Under the pieces are notes generated by a model. The model did no database searches. It had not been told where the DNA came from and saw only the letters and a list, made by a program, of their open reading frames with translations. Positions 27,703-37,283 of a stretch of DNA of 64,000 nt are shown here, piece by piece. The stretch lies in NCBI RefSeq assembly GCF_024385605.1, contig NZ_JANFOJ010000004.1:1-64000 (forward strand), given 5' to 3'. Numbering within the stretch: position 1 is the first letter of the stretch; every line of letters starts with the position of its first letter. The DNA is from Sporolactobacillus sp. STSJ-5. GTDB taxonomy: Bacteria > Bacillota > Bacilli > Bacillales > Sporolactobacillaceae. A program made the translations under genes and the position numbers.

Positions 27703-28707
27703 TCATCTTTTTACTTCTCCTCCAGATGATTCCAACCACTTCTGTACGTCTCTTTCCGAAATAGAAATATGATCTCCGTTAACAGTATGTTTCAGCAGCG
27801 TTGTCGCCATAGCAAATTGGAGCATACACTCAGAACTCATATGTTTCAAAATACCGTGCAGGATACCGGCTGCAAAAGCATCTCCGCCACCGATTCGATC
27901 AATAATAGGAATAAGCTGATAATTGGGAGATGATACAAAACGTCCCCTATTCCAAAGTATTCCTTGTAACATGTTGTTCGACGTAGACACCACATTTCGA
28001 TTTGTCGCGTACAAAGCTTTGAGATTAGGAAATTTCTTGCTTATTTCAGAGTAACAAGTTTCCATACGGTCTTGCCTAGCAATCGAAGGATCAATTGAGA
28101 AAAAGTTGCGCGCGTCCAGATAATTAGCACAGCAAAAGCTAAGCATTGGCAAAATCGGACAAATTGATTTTCTTGCTTCTTCTAATGTCCACATCGACGA
28201 ACGAAAGTTAATGTCAAAACTAACTGGAATATCACGATTGTAAGCTTCCTCGATAAGCTGTTGCCCAAAATGATGCCACTGTTCTGATATCGCAAACGTA
28301 ATTCCTGTAATATGAAACAGGCTCACATCGCGAAATAATTCATCAATGTTCCATTCATGAATATCCATTTCGGCTATTGCAGAACGTTGACGATCATAAA
28401 TGACTGTAGATGGGCGAAGACTGCTTCCCTTTTCAAGATAGTAAACACCCATTCGGCTGCCACCTTTCAGGACCTGAGAAGTATCAACCAAACTGGTATG
28501 CAATGCACGTAGAGCTGCTTCCGCAAGCGCGGTATCCGGCAGCTTACTGGCAAAATGAACGCAATGTCCAAAGTTGGACAGAGTGGAAGCTACATTAGCT
28601 TCGGCACCACCATAATTAACATTAAATTTACGACTATTCGTCAACAGATCGCCCATGTCCGTTGAGAAACGAATCATAATCTCACCAAGAGCTAGAATCT
28701 TAGACAT
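27703..28707 (-). CDS. kdgK: PfkB-family 2-keto-3-deoxygluconate kinase
   Basis: About 334 aa. The ATG at 28707 lies inside the end of the KDPG aldolase gene (8-base overlap), so translation is coupled; a GTG at 28716 is an alternative start. Motifs: GEIMIRFS, GGAEANVASTLSNFG and the catalytic DRIGGGDAFAAG, as in KdgK, which phosphorylates KDG to KDPG. The direct coupling to kdgA supports this assignment over that of the second kinase. Confidence 0.87.
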   Translation of the reverse strand: MSKILALGEIMIRFSTDMGDLLTNSRKFNVNYGGAEANVASTLSNFGHCVHFASKLPDTALAEAALRALHTSLVDTSQVLKGGSRMGVYYLEKGSSLRPSTVIYDRQRSAIAEMDIHEWNIDELFRDVSLFHITGITFAISEQWHHFGQQLIEEAYNRDIPVSFDINFRSSMWTLEEARKSICPILPMLSFCCANYLDARNFFSIDPSIARQDRMETCYSEISKKFPNLKALYATNRNVVSTSNNMLQGILWNRGRFVSSPNYQLIPIIDRIGGGDAFAAGILHGILKHMSSECMLQFAMATTLLKHTVNGDHISISERDVQKWLESSGGEVKR

Positions 28708-29353
28708 GCTGCTCACTCAACTGACGATATACATACATGTATTCCTTAGCAAGCTTTGTCACTTTTTCGAAGTCATTGGTTGCGGCCGGTTTCAATAAAC
28801 TGCCGCCAACACCAATCACACGACAACCAACGCCATACCAATCAGCAAGATTATCTAGGTTCACGCCTCCGGATGGCATGATTTCCAATTGTGGCAACGG
28901 TGCTTTGACATCTTTGACAAAAGTCGGACCGACAATATCGCTTGGAAACAGCTTCACGAGATCAGAACCCGCTTTCAATGCTTCTTTCATTTCATTAACG
29001 CTCATGCATCCTGGGATATAAGGAATTTGATACAGATTGCATAATGATGCAGTTTCTCGATCAAAGGTTGGTGATACAATGAACCTCGCACCTGCCAAGA
29101 ATGCATCATGTGCAGTAGGTGCATCGAGAATCGTCCCTGCCCCTACCACAATTTCCGGCTTCTCCTTGTATTTTTCGACCAGACTTTTAATAGCCCGATC
29201 CGCCTCTGGAACAGTAAATGTAAGTTCAATAGTTTTCACTCCTCCAGCAATCAGTGCATCTGAAATTTTCACCGCTTTCTCCACTGATTCTGCACGCAAA
29301 ACTGCAACGATTCCATTTTTCTCTAAAGAAGACAATATTGAAATTCTTTGCAT
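28700..29353 (-). CDS. kdgA: KDPG aldolase (2-keto-3-deoxy-6-phosphogluconate aldolase)
   Basis: 217 aa from the ATG at 29353 (gagaggtg site). A class I TIM-barrel aldolase: GIVAVLRAES at the start, GAGTILD, then the Schiff-base lysine in DLVKLFPSDIVGP and the phosphate-binding PSGGVN. It splits KDPG into pyruvate and glyceraldehyde-3-phosphate, the last step of this operon's pathway. It is the first structural gene after the IclR regulator's terminator and so has its own promoter upstream, next to an inverted repeat. Confidence 0.94.
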   Translation of the reverse strand: MQRISILSSLEKNGIVAVLRAESVEKAVKISDALIAGGVKTIELTFTVPEADRAIKSLVEKYKEKPEIVVGAGTILDAPTAHDAFLAGARFIVSPTFDRETASLCNLYQIPYIPGCMSVNEMKEALKAGSDLVKLFPSDIVGPTFVKDVKAPLPQLEIMPSGGVNLDNLADWYGVGCRVIGVGGSLLKPAATNDFEKVTKLAKEYMYVYRQLSEQHV

Positions 29354-29371
29354 GTGCACACCTCTCAATCT

Positions 29372-29394
29372 AAGTTTCTTATATATAAACTTAA
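29372..29394. promoter_or_regulatory. candidate operator before kdgA
   Basis: The 7-bp arms TAAGTTT (29372-29378) and AAACTTA (29388-29394) are separated by 9 bases, about 20 bases upstream of the kdgA start. The spacing equals that of the palindrome before the regulator gene, although the arm sequence differs. The IclR protein may bind here. Confidence 0.45.
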
Positions 29395-29474
29395 TTTATC
29401 ATTAATAAACTACACGGTTATTATAGCGCCTGAGTTCTCTGATGTAAACCCTTTCAAAGAAACAAATATAAAAA

Positions 29475-29513
29475 TAAAAAAGCTCTTTCATTAAAAAACA
29501 ATGAAAGAACTTT
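29475..29513 (-). terminator. intrinsic terminator of the IclR regulator gene
   Basis: The arms TCTTTCATT (29484-29492) and AATGAAAGA (29500-29508) are followed on the minus strand by a T-run. It separates the regulator transcript from the kdgA-uxuA operon. Confidence 0.78.
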
Positions 29514-29526
29514 CCCCATAAACTGT

Positions 29527-30288
29527 TTAATGCGTTAACTTCTGTTCTATATTCCGCTTTGCCTGCTGCAGCAAAGTAATAATTTTCTTTTTCTTCTCTT
29601 CTGACATCCGGTAAACTGGGGAACTGACACTGATCAGTCCCCGAATGTCCCCCTTTTGTTTTAGGCTTGTCGCAATGCAATAAATATCGTCTTCATTTTC
29701 CTGATCATCTATGGCATAGCCGCGCTTTCGTGTTGCACGCAAATCATCAATCAAGATGTTTTTATCACAAATTGTATTCTCTGTTCGCTTTTCCAATCGT
29801 ATTCCATTCAGATAATTTCTTACCGTTTCCTCTTCCTGTTCAGCCAAATAAGCTTTTCCCATTGCGGAACAATAGAGCTCAACTGAGTGTCCTACCTGAG
29901 AACGCAAAATGATCCTGCTTTTTGCATTCAATTTTTTTATATAAATGATTCGCTCCTGATCATAAGCACCTAAATGAATCGTTTCACCGATCTGATTATT
30001 CAGTTCAATTAGATCTGATTCGGCAACAGAGATAATACTAAATGATTTTTTCGCTGCTTCACCATAACGAATGAGCGTAATACCTAACGAATATTTCTTC
30101 GTTTCCTCATCACGTTTTACAAAACCAATAAGACAAAGTGTATTTAATATTTTCAATACCGTTGACTTGCTCGTTTTTAATGATGTATAGATCGTTTGCA
30201 GATTAACTGGCTGATCTACCTGCTCTAAATAATCGAGGATTTGTTTTGCACGAATTAAGACTGTTCCGTATGGTTTAATTTCAGACAT
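29527..30288 (-). CDS. IclR-family regulator (KdgR-like)
   Basis: A 253-aa regulator. The winged helix-turn-helix lies at about 10-75 (PVNLQTIYTSLKTSKSTVLKILNTL), and the IclR effector domain at about 80-245 (SKAYLAEQEEE-type motif and YAIDDQENEDDIYCIA). Members bind sugar-acid intermediates such as KDG and usually repress. It lies upstream of the operon with its own terminator, and a perfect 13-bp inverted repeat adjoins its start, so autoregulation is likely. Confidence 0.9.
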   Translation of the reverse strand: MSEIKPYGTVLIRAKQILDYLEQVDQPVNLQTIYTSLKTSKSTVLKILNTLCLIGFVKRDEETKKYSLGITLIRYGEAAKKSFSIISVAESDLIELNNQIGETIHLGAYDQERIIYIKKLNAKSRIILRSQVGHSVELYCSAMGKAYLAEQEEETVRNYLNGIRLEKRTENTICDKNILIDDLRATRKRGYAIDDQENEDDIYCIATSLKQKGDIRGLISVSSPVYRMSEEKKKKIITLLQQAKRNIEQKLTH

Positions 30289-30298
30289 ATTTTTCCAT

Positions 30299-30333
30299 TA
30301 ATAAATTATGAATTATATAGTCATAATTTATTA
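30299..30333. promoter_or_regulatory. 13-bp perfect inverted repeat, likely IclR operator
   Basis: TAATAAATTATGA (30299-30311) and its exact complement TCATAATTTATTA (30321-30333) are separated by 9 bases. The left edge is 11 bases from the regulator's start codon, where bound protein would block transcription. Confidence 0.65.
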
Positions 30334-30493
30334 AATCGGGCTCAACTCCCCACCGTGGATAGTAACGGTTTAATTATAGACTAAAAATTTATCTTATCAA
30401 AGATTTAGTCATGTAAGTCTCAGCTAACTAACCTTTTCTCCATAATATAATAAAATTTATCATGCGCACGGTATAGTCAAATATGTGCATCAC

Positions 30494-30625
30494 TTTGACT
30501 GAATCAAAGCAGAAAATCATCTCAAAGTTACAATATGGCACGAGCTACCTACCACCGATTCTACCTTAATAGCAAGCTTATTATTTTCCAATTAATTTAT
30601 CTGCGAGTAACAGCCCTCTGATTGA
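30494..30625. pseudogene. fused remnants of two other loci in this window
   Basis: Bases 30494-30532 are almost identical to the start of the small coiled-coil gene at 39.2 kb (gactgaatcaaagcagaaaa, then tcatctcaaagttacaa). Bases 30571-30625 match the 3' end of the fructokinase gene at 41.2 kb; on the minus strand they still read RGLLLADKLIGK, compared with GGLLLAEKSIGK. Order and relative orientation equal those at 39.2-41.2 kb, with about 1.9 kb missing between. The rest of 30334-30786 shows no gene. Confidence 0.75.
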
Positions 30626-30786
30626 AAAGAGAGAATCACTATGGTCTTGTGAAAATGATCAAAGTGAGTGACTATTGATATAGCTTGTGGACATGGCACA
30701 GGAGTCTCGAGATGAAAATAGATTTGATTCGTCAGAACCGTCACAATACTCGGTATCAGCAAGCTATTCATTCATTACCTTATTTT

Positions 30787-32022
30787 TCATCTTCCGCAGC
30801 ACTTTTTATATTTCTTGCCGCTGCCGCATGGGCAAGGGTCATTGCGACCGACCTTATGATGGTTTGCCTGATCAGTGTTGACCGATGATTTGGAGCGGAA
30901 CGGCGCAACGAGTTGATCCGACACGGGTTTCAGGTGCCTCTTTTCTTTCTGAAACAGCTCATGTGGCATGTGCGCTTTTAATCTCCACTGACGAGTATGA
31001 TTATATACCTCGGTTACTTCGACCAATAACTGCTGTACAAAGTCAAACGAAGGAAACGTCATCTGAGACTGCAGGAATTGAATCACCTTAGACGGATTTT
31101 CATCCGTTTGAATGATCGCAATAATCCGCACCGTAAGTTCGTTTATTTTCTTCTCAGACAGCTGATAATAGCTCAATAGGAAATGAATAAAGCGATTCAT
31201 CTCCGGTGTTTGGTCAACGTAATCTCGATCAGCTGCTTTCATAAGCTGTTTTCTCGTAAACGGATAATCCTCTACATCCGGCCGCATACGATATTCATCA
31301 ACGATTTTTTCCGCATCGAAAACCCGACTGTCTTGAAAACCATAACCGGAAAGACGTGCTTGTCCGTAGAAATCGCAGGCAAAAACCATCACATTCATAA
31401 AATCAGATTGATCAATGTGCTGCCCGGTAAGCATTTCAATCTTATCCACCATACGGCATGCATCCATCACCCCAAAGTAATGCAGCAACCCATGCGCAAG
31501 TTGAATCCACTCGGTATTGCGTTGAACAATCTTTTTCAGTTCACCGCCGTCCCTCTGTTCAAAACGATGCATCAGCTCTTCCGGCATAAAGAGAACCTTG
31601 TTATCCTCATAAATTCCGGGGAAGAGAATACTATAGTTCATAAACACTTCAATAGTCGAAACCGACAGACCACGGGCAGCAGTCATTCCCGAATGTTTCA
31701 CAATCGTTTCGATCAGATCATACCTGCGCTGATCCAGAGTAACGATGATGTTCTGAAACGTCAAAGGAATTAAGCGAGCGAGCTCTGAAGCCATTTCCGC
31801 TTTCTTAAGCGAACTTATGCCTTTGAACTGATAATTCCTACGTATTTGATCCAGCTCATCCTTTGTCAATCTGTTCAAAGTTGCTTTAAAACCGCACGGA
31901 AGCTCAACTATTTTCCAAAACCGCTTCTCTCTCTGATCCCGCAGCTTTTGCTTATGATCCTTTGCCCCTTCCAGGGTATACAGCAATGTTGCTTCCTTTT
32001 TCTTTTCCATTGTATGAATCAT
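30787..32022 (-). CDS. SEC-C motif protein of unknown function
   Basis: A 411-aa protein. The last residues carry the SEC-C zinc motif ([19 protein letters not shown]), also found at the end of SecA and in many uncharacterised proteins, where it mediates binding to ribosomes or SecB. The N-terminal 60 residues are basic and helical ([17 protein letters not shown], resembling a Rho-N/SAP-like fold), and the large middle is helical without a recognised family. It stands alone; a gaaaggcg site precedes the ATG. A role in protein or RNA handling is only a guess. Confidence 0.8.
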
Positions 32023-32541
32023 CGCAATTATCGCCTTTCAAGTGGCAGATGAATATGATCATCTGGCCGATTATTTAAATCCAGTGATCGTCGCTCTCAT
32101 ATCGCTCTGCATGGGGAGAGGGCATTGTACAATCCTCAATAATACCCCACTTCGCAGTTCTCGTTTCCAATGCAACCAACCCAGTTTCAAGGCTTGGCAC
32201 TACCCTCTTTATGACCAGTGATTATTGCATAACAAACGTATTGATTATGTATATACTTCGATTCATACTTGCCACTTTCCTGCTCCACGCAATTCTATAG
32301 GAGGCTACCCTCTGTCATTTCTACAGTAAAAAAGACAGCAAATTGATAGATTTCAACCAAGTTTTACAGGGCCTTAATCTATCAATTCAAGGTGTCTTAT
32401 TCAATCTTTACGGAACCTAAAAAGCCGAAAAGAATGAATTCGGCTTTTCAGTATATCTTGAAATTAAGTATTTATAACAGGGTTGTCAAAAGGCAGCTTC
32501 CAAAAGATATGACTTTATTTGTCTTAATCAACCTAAATTTA
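32023..32541. other. intergenic region with long inverted repeat
   Basis: No gene. Bases 32341-32352 and 32376-32387 are perfect 12-bp inverted repeats (AATTGATAGATT and AATCTATCAATT) around a 23-base loop. Their role is unknown; they may be a regulatory element or a remnant of a mobile sequence. Confidence 0.45.
32419..32448 (-). terminator. intrinsic terminator of the sucrose/fructan operon
   Basis: AAAAGCCGAA (32420-32429) pairs with TTCGGCTTTT (32439-32448). T-runs lie on both strands, and it is about 95 bases past the fructokinase stop. Confidence 0.75.
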
Positions 32542-33417
32542 TTATTTGCTGAGTTCTTTGAATGCCAATGCAAAGTTTCCTAGTGTTGCTGATCCGTTAT
32601 CTTGGACTCTTGGCATTCTTATATACGTGTTTAGATCTGGAACTTTAATGTAATTGTTGTTAAGTTCAGCAAAGTCGCGTCTGACTTTCTCTAGAAAGGC
32701 CTCACTGACTACACCACCGCCAAACACTATGTTGTCAGGTCTGAGAATCATCGTCTGCTGAATAGCGGCTTGAGCGACATAGTACGACATAATATCCCAG
32801 ACAGGATGATCAATCGGGATATCCTTTCCTTTAATACCCGTTCTAGCTTCAAATGTGGGACCGGATGCTAAGCCTTCGAGACAATCTTTATGAAAGGGAC
32901 AGATACCTTTAAATTCTAAATCATCAGGATGCCGTTTGACATATACATGCCCCATTTCAGTATGTCCCTGCGATCCCAGTATCGTTCCGTCTATTATGGC
33001 GCCACCGCCAATGCCTGTTCCGATTGTTAGATACACTAGAGATTGAATTTTTTCATTAAATAGTTGTGCCATCATGTATTCTCCGTAAGCAGATCCATTA
33101 ACATCGGTTGTAAAAAATATGGGGATATTTAATTCCTTTTTGATCGGTCCTACAAAATTAGTTTGGCTCCATCCTTTTTTAGGAGTTTCGGTAATGTATC
33201 CATATAATTTGTTATTTTTTTGTATTTCGATTGGTCCAAAAGAGGCTATTGATAACGCAGCCAAGTCGTTAAATTTTTTGAAAAAGTTGATCACCTTAGT
33301 GAATGTAGTGCTTGGATCTGTCGTAGGGATCGATACTTTTTCAATCACTCGATAGTCTTCATTTCCTACTGCACACACAAACTTAGTTCCGCCTGCTTCA
33401 ATACTGCCTAATAACAT
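32542..33417 (-). CDS. scrK: ROK-family fructokinase
   Basis: A 291-aa kinase that phosphorylates fructose to fructose-6-phosphate. It opens with GSIEAGGTKFVCAVG (ATP-binding loop) and has TIGTGIGGGAII and the zinc site GHVYVKRH...CPFHKDCLEG, the latter specific to ROK fructokinases. It follows the invertase gene by 18 bases and is the last gene of the operon, taking the fructose released by the two GH32 enzymes. It is a paralogue of the kinase at 41.2 kb. Confidence 0.92.
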   Translation of the reverse strand: MLLGSIEAGGTKFVCAVGNEDYRVIEKVSIPTTDPSTTFTKVINFFKKFNDLAALSIASFGPIEIQKNNKLYGYITETPKKGWSQTNFVGPIKKELNIPIFFTTDVNGSAYGEYMMAQLFNEKIQSLVYLTIGTGIGGGAIIDGTILGSQGHTEMGHVYVKRHPDDLEFKGICPFHKDCLEGLASGPTFEARTGIKGKDIPIDHPVWDIMSYYVAQAAIQQTMILRPDNIVFGGGVVSEAFLEKVRRDFAELNNNYIKVPDLNTYIRMPRVQDNGSATLGNFALAFKELSK

Positions 33418-33435
33418 CGCCTTTATCTCCTTTAC

Positions 33436-34851
33436 TCATTTATATATAATCGTTCTGCTCGAGTTATTTCCCAATTTATAGACATTCATATCGCACCAAG
33501 TCCTTTGCTGTGCCCTTAAATGAAAGTGAAGATCACTCTCTGAATAAAACCGTTCTGAAAATGTGGCTTCTCCATTATTGATAAAGAGTTCAAATGACGA
33601 CGTATCAACATATGCCCTAATCGATAATTCTTCTGATTGATCAATAACAGTTTGTCTATCAGCATCAGGACCAGTTCTATGAAGAATTACTTTACGATCT
33701 TTAGCATCAAACAGAACAGCGATAATGTCCGATCCATTATCATCTTTCATCTCTAAAGATATACTCGATGCTCGATCCCAATTCATTTTAGCTTCAATTT
33801 CCAGTTGATGTTCTTTACTACTAAATGCTATTTCGTTTATGAATTCGCTTTTTGATAAAAGCAGATCAGATCGAAGCGTTTTCAATTCTTCTATCGGGCA
33901 TGAATACAGTTTATTATTTACCAACTTTAATTCTCTCGGAATGGTCATCGTTCCTGCCCATCCATCAGATTGTTCAGGCATCTTGTTCTCCCACATGTCC
34001 ATCCACGCGAACATAATACGCCTTCCATCATCTGTTTTCATTGTTTGTGTTGCGTAGAAGTCATGTCCTGAATCTAATTCAATGAAGTTCCCTCTCGTAA
34101 AAATACCATTTTGTTCGTCCCCAATCATATATCCAGTTTGGTATACATTTTTAAACATTCCGTTATTAGGAATGATCCCCTGTGGAGATATTAATAGGAC
34201 ACGATGCCCATCTAACTCAAAAAAGTCCGGACATTCCCACATATATCCCTCTGTTTCAGGATGTTTTGATTGGCTAAGCACTCCCTTGTATTCCCATTCA
34301 AACAAGTTATCGGATGAATATAATAGTACTCTTCCCAATCCTGATTTATTTTGGCTGCCCAAGACAATGAACCATTTACCATTTTCACACCAAATCTTTG
34401 GGTCTCTAAAATCAGCTGCATTATCGGTAGGTGCACTACTTATTATTGGATTATTTTCATATTTTTCAAAATGAATTCCATCGTCACTAAATGCAATATT
34501 TTGATTTTGCCAGTATTGTTCCTTATTCGTATTTTTTTTATAGTGATGTCCTGTGTAAATCAAGTATAATTTATCATCTTTCACCAGAGCACTACCGGAA
34601 AAACAGCCGTCTTTATCTTCATTATCTCCTGGAGTCAACGCTATTGGACATTCTTCCCAATGAATTAAATCCGTACTTCTAACGTGGCCCCAGTGCATCG
34701 GTCCCCATTCAGAACTATAGGGATGATATTGAAAAAAAACGTGATAATAGCCCTTAAAAAAACAAAGTCCATTTGGATCGTTCATCCATCCTGTTGGAGG
34801 GATTATATGATAGTTTTGCCTGTATCGATTATTAGTGATCTGATTCATCAT
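33436..34851 (-). CDS. scrB: GH32 beta-fructosidase (sucrose/sucrose-6-phosphate hydrolase)
   Basis: A 471-aa cytoplasmic GH32 enzyme with the nucleophile motif WMNDPNG, the FRDPKIW motif and the acid/base ECPDFF. A C-terminal beta-sandwich follows. No signal peptide. Because the operon encodes an MFS permease and no PTS component, the natural substrate is probably free sucrose or short fructans rather than sucrose-6-phosphate. It lies 66 bases after the LacI gene and 18 before the fructokinase. Confidence 0.92.
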   Translation of the reverse strand: MMNQITNNRYRQNYHIIPPTGWMNDPNGLCFFKGYYHVFFQYHPYSSEWGPMHWGHVRSTDLIHWEECPIALTPGDNEDKDGCFSGSALVKDDKLYLIYTGHHYKKNTNKEQYWQNQNIAFSDDGIHFEKYENNPIISSAPTDNAADFRDPKIWCENGKWFIVLGSQNKSGLGRVLLYSSDNLFEWEYKGVLSQSKHPETEGYMWECPDFFELDGHRVLLISPQGIIPNNGMFKNVYQTGYMIGDEQNGIFTRGNFIELDSGHDFYATQTMKTDDGRRIMFAWMDMWENKMPEQSDGWAGTMTIPRELKLVNNKLYSCPIEELKTLRSDLLLSKSEFINEIAFSSKEHQLEIEAKMNWDRASSISLEMKDDNGSDIIAVLFDAKDRKVILHRTGPDADRQTVIDQSEELSIRAYVDTSSFELFINNGEATFSERFYSESDLHFHLRAQQRTWCDMNVYKLGNNSSRTIIYK

Positions 34852-34917
34852 TCACAAACTCCTTCCAAACATTTAATACCTTTCCAACTGATGCTGGCCT
34901 TGCCTATCATCACATGG

Positions 34918-35937
34918 TCAGAACTGCAGCCTTTTTATTGAGTCTCTGATCACTGGCGGACATTTAACACGGGTGGTCCCGACTTTTTGTTCATCACTTT
35001 TATCGTTACAGATCTTCAGTAATTTTCGAATACCTAGGACTCCAAGATCGTAGTGAGGCAGTCCTACTGTTGTCAATGCGGGATGCAAATGAGCGGAAAT
35101 AACGCTTTGGTCGTCAAAGCCAACGACAGATATGTCATCAGGAATTGACAGTCCTTTCTGCTTAAGGCCATCGTAAATTCCCATCGCGACACGATCATTA
35201 TGACAAAATACCGCGGTCGCCCCGCTTTCAACGAGGGATTCTGTAACATTGAATCCCCCCTCCTGATCAGGCTTCGCATACATAATCAACGAGGAATCTC
35301 GAGAAATTCCCGCCTCCTCCAGCACCTGTTTGTATCCTTCCAGACGCCCAGTCCGCGCTGGTGAGGGAGAGGTCGTATTCACGAAAGCGATGCGTCGATG
35401 ACCGGCCTTTACAAGAAGTTCGGTAGCTGTCCGACCACCTTGAACCTCATCAGGGACAATAGCGGGATACAGATCGTGCATATCGAAACAATTGACAAGT
35501 ACTGCAGGTCTTTCCGACTGCAATTTCAGTGATTCCACCGGACGGTGATACCAAGTCGAGTAAATGATTCCTTGCACCTGCTGCTCAGCCATCATAGTTA
35601 GTGCTTTGTTTTCGACTGATTCCTTGCCTCCGGTATCGATAATGAGAAGAAGCTTCCCACTCCGCCAAGCCTCATCCTGTGCCCCTTTAATGATCTGTCC
35701 GGCGAAAGGCATGGTAGCAACATCATCTGTAACAAAGCCAATTAGATCGGATGTTCCCTGTACAAGTCCCTTCCCTAAAGCATTGGGTTGATAGCCAAGT
35801 GATTCGGCTATTTTTCGAACCCTATTGCGTGTGTTTGCAGGGATTCGATGCTTCTCATTGTCATTGATCGACCATGAAGCCGTTGCAACCGAAACACCAG
35901 CTGCCTCAGCAACATCTTGCAGCGTAATTTTTCTCAT
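34918..35937 (-). CDS. LacI-family repressor of the sucrose/fructan operon
   Basis: 339 aa from the ATG at 35937, which has aaaggggt upstream and shares one base with the permease stop (TAATG). The N-terminal helix-turn-helix is textbook LacI (TLQDVAEAAGVSVATASWSIN), followed by a hinge helix and a type I periplasmic-binding-like sensor domain. It lies inside the operon, so it probably represses from the perfect palindrome at 38754-38771. Inducer is likely sucrose, fructose or a derivative. Confidence 0.92.
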   Translation of the reverse strand: MRKITLQDVAEAAGVSVATASWSINDNEKHRIPANTRNRVRKIAESLGYQPNALGKGLVQGTSDLIGFVTDDVATMPFAGQIIKGAQDEAWRSGKLLLIIDTGGKESVENKALTMMAEQQVQGIIYSTWYHRPVESLKLQSERPAVLVNCFDMHDLYPAIVPDEVQGGRTATELLVKAGHRRIAFVNTTSPSPARTGRLEGYKQVLEEAGISRDSSLIMYAKPDQEGGFNVTESLVESGATAVFCHNDRVAMGIYDGLKQKGLSIPDDISVVGFDDQSVISAHLHPALTTVGLPHYDLGVLGIRKLLKICNDKSDEQKVGTTRVKCPPVIRDSIKRLQF

Positions 35938-37181
35938 TACTTTACCCCTTTTATGCTCCATACCGACAGAGCGGCGATAACCGTTATTACGATTGCAACA
36001 GGAAATACCGGAATATATGATCCTACAATCGTAACTAGCGTTGATGTGATGACCGCACCGATCGCCTGTCCGGCACAGCTTGCCATATTAAGAAAACCTA
36101 GGTCTTTGCCCGCATTCTTCTTATTTGGCAGAACATCGACGTTCAATGCCTGATCTACGGACATATACATACCATAACCAAAACCCGCAATTCCTGCAAA
36201 AAGCAGCATACCCATCGTTGTTGGGAAGATCCACGGCATCGCAATACCAATCGCATACAATCCACAAGATAAAATAACGGGAGGCTTACGCTTACCGATT
36301 TTGTCCGAAATAGGTCCAGATGTGATCGATGCAATGAACGCTACGACCATAGTGATCAATGACATTATGGAAATGACACTGGCGGCATGTGCCTTGGTCT
36401 GCCCGATGTGATCCTGTAGGATATAGAGCTGATAGGAAGCAATCATCTGATAGGCAACGATTAAGCTCGTACGGCAGATAAACGCCTTCCAAAAATCAGG
36501 AGCATGCATCGGAGGTGTGAACGCTTTCATAATTACCCGCCAAATAGGCTCTCGCTCCCTGTTAACCTGCTCTGTGTCATTGCGCGGCTCACGTGGGAGA
36601 AGGAGAAATGCCAGAATGCCCGCGAATATATACATTGCGCCTGCACTGGCAAATCCGATACCTGTACGAAAGATAAATAATGAACCGAAGAAAGTACCAA
36701 TTGCCTGACCTACCGTGATTCCTCCGCCATATGCAGCAGACACGATGCCACGATTCCACTCAGGAACACGATCAGAAAGTGTTGCAACAATGGGAGCCGT
36801 CATCATATTCTGCCCAATGTTTGCAAAGCAGTATGCCAGTAGAATTCCAATTCCAGTACCCGGAGTTCCGATTAAATAGAAAGAAATTGCTGCAATGACA
36901 GCACCTGCCAGATACCATGGTGTTCTTTTGCCAAAACGTGATCTCGTTCTGTCCGACATGGAGCCGACGAAGACGTTAACGAAAAGAGAGAGCATGGCTC
37001 CCGCAGCATTAATCGTTCCAAGCAAAGCGTCCGGATTATCAATTCCAATATCTTTCAATCGCTGCGGCATAAGAACGGATGCGATCATATAGAATCCCAT
37101 GTTTTGTAGAATCGCAAAGACTCCAAATCCCAAAATGAAGCGAGCGGTGCGATCCATCTTTAGATTTTTTAGACTTATCAT
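35937..37181 (-). CDS. MFS sugar permease (sucrose/oligofructoside uptake)
   Basis: 414 aa from the ATG at 37181 (MISLKNLKMDRTARF); a longer frame begins at 37247 but without a site. Twelve helices, with the cytoplasmic loop SDRTRSRFGKRTPWYLAGA, which resembles the GPH/sucrose-symporter group. Its stop overlaps the LacI start by one base. Placed between two GH32 genes, it most likely imports sucrose or a fructo-oligosaccharide by proton symport. Confidence 0.85.
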   Translation of the reverse strand: MISLKNLKMDRTARFILGFGVFAILQNMGFYMIASVLMPQRLKDIGIDNPDALLGTINAAGAMLSLFVNVFVGSMSDRTRSRFGKRTPWYLAGAVIAAISFYLIGTPGTGIGILLAYCFANIGQNMMTAPIVATLSDRVPEWNRGIVSAAYGGGITVGQAIGTFFGSLFIFRTGIGFASAGAMYIFAGILAFLLLPREPRNDTEQVNREREPIWRVIMKAFTPPMHAPDFWKAFICRTSLIVAYQMIASYQLYILQDHIGQTKAHAASVISIMSLITMVVAFIASITSGPISDKIGKRKPPVILSCGLYAIGIAMPWIFPTTMGMLLFAGIAGFGYGMYMSVDQALNVDVLPNKKNAGKDLGFLNMASCAGQAIGAVITSTLVTIVGSYIPVFPVAIVITVIAALSVWSIKGVK

Positions 37182-37283
37182 TTTTTCGCCTGACTTTCTA
37201 AATTTATCGTTTTTCCTACGTCTATGGCTTAAAACATTATGAGACAAATACGAAGTTCCATGATCATGACCGCTGGACTTGAC

